Source: Acidobacteriaceae bacterium
GTDB lineage: Bacteria > Acidobacteriota > Terriglobia > Terriglobales > Acidobacteriaceae
Direction: 5' to 3'
NCBI GenBank assembly: GCA_027364815.1
Contig: DAHXOQ010000212.1
Coordinates: forward strand, 1-5,270
Length of the DNA stretch: 5,270 bases
A program made the position numbers and the translations under genes. Position 1 is the stretch's first letter; each line of letters opens with the position of its first letter. Below the pieces are notes generated by a model that was given only the letters and a program-made list of their open reading frames with translations, was not told the DNA's origin and did no database searches. Positions 4,941 to 5,270 of this stretch are shown piece after piece.

Positions 4941-5270
4941 TGCTGGTGCTTCTGGTGCCCCGAGAACAACGGCCTTGCCGCCGGCCTTCACGATCTTCTC
5001 AGCAGCAGACTTTGAAAACTTGTGCGCGTGGATGGTCAGCGCCTTGGTCAGCTCGCCATTGCCGAGAACCTTGATCAACGCCTTTTTGCTGGAGGCGAGT
5101 CCGAGCTTCTTGTAATCCTCAATCTTGATCTCGGTAACCGAGAGATCTTCAAAACGGTTGAGGTTGAGCACGGTGTACTCGGTTCGGAAGATGTTGATGA
5201 AGCCGCGCTTCGGGATGCGGCGATGCAACGGCATCTGCCCGCCTTCAAAACCACGCATCAGGCTGAAGCC
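4932..5270 (-). CDS. rplO: 50S ribosomal protein L15, C-terminal part (cut by window edge)
   Basis: L15 is a late-assembling 50S protein; its extended N-terminal arm threads into 23S rRNA and its globular C-terminal domain sits on the surface. The 112 codons visible include no start. The reading frame continues unbroken to the window edge (GFSL precedes the first internal Met), and the glycine-rich N-terminal arm is missing. The conserved core MRGFEGGQMPLHRRIPKRGF begins about four residues in, followed by the globular domain with AHKFSKSAAEKIVKAGG near the end. The gene closes with an Ala-rich tail (APEAPAAA) and TAA at 4932-4934. The internal ATG at 5256-5258 is not the start. rplO is the normal upstream neighbour of secY in the spc operon; here a 116-base spacer separates them. 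Confidence 0.96.
   Translation of the reverse strand, partial: GFSLMRGFEGGQMPLHRRIPKRGFINIFRTEYTVLNLNRFEDLSVTEIKIEDYKKLGLASSKKALIKVLGNGELTKALTIHAHKFSKSAAEKIVKAGGKAVVLGAPEAPAAA

Overview
The window is a slice of the conserved bacterial spc/alpha ribosomal-protein region. All genes lie on the minus strand and are transcribed from the right edge to the left: rplO (5' end cut by the window) - secY - adk - map - infA - rpmJ - rpsM - rpsK - rpsD (3' end cut). The plus-strand open frames are antisense shadows. There are no tRNAs, rRNAs, mobile elements or CRISPR arrays. The content and order, with adk and map between secY and infA, are typical of many bacteria. The protein sequences, moderately GC-rich DNA and short 7-base repeats in the spacers suggest a Gram-negative-like soil lineage. 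My best guess is Acidobacteriota (Terriglobia/Acidobacteriaceae type), an inference from overall resemblance that was not tested by search.

Layout by region: rplO C-terminal part (4932-5270); a 116-base spacer with competing hairpins; secY (3430-4815), whose TGA overlaps the GTG start of adk (2717-3433); a roughly 70-base spacer; map (1894-2646); a 64-base spacer with two small hairpins; infA (1611-1829); a 95-base spacer with a weak promoter-like match; rpmJ (1402-1515); a 223-base spacer containing heptamer direct repeats; rpsM (798-1178), which shares one base with rpsK (385-798) as TAATG; a 119-base spacer holding a heptamer-built inverted repeat and then a nested hairpin; and rpsD (1-265).

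Together the genes supply ribosomal proteins (L15, L36, S13, S11, S4), initiation factor IF-1, the protein-export channel SecY, adenylate kinase, and the peptidase that removes initiator methionine. 

The most notable observation is that map carries an in-frame TAG at 2110-2112 (codon 179). It lies immediately after the catalytic histidine and before two metal-ligand glutamates, yet the 71 codons after it remain a perfectly preserved MAP C-terminus. rpsK in the same window uses TAG as its genuine stop, which argues against genome-wide amber reassignment. The other points of interest are non-coding: period-7 repeats in two separate spacers, a structured leader just ahead of rpsD (S4 is a known autoregulator of this operon), and non-ATG starts in three consecutive genes. 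I found no new multi-gene system; this is essentially a housekeeping locus with one disrupted gene and some unexplained spacer structure.
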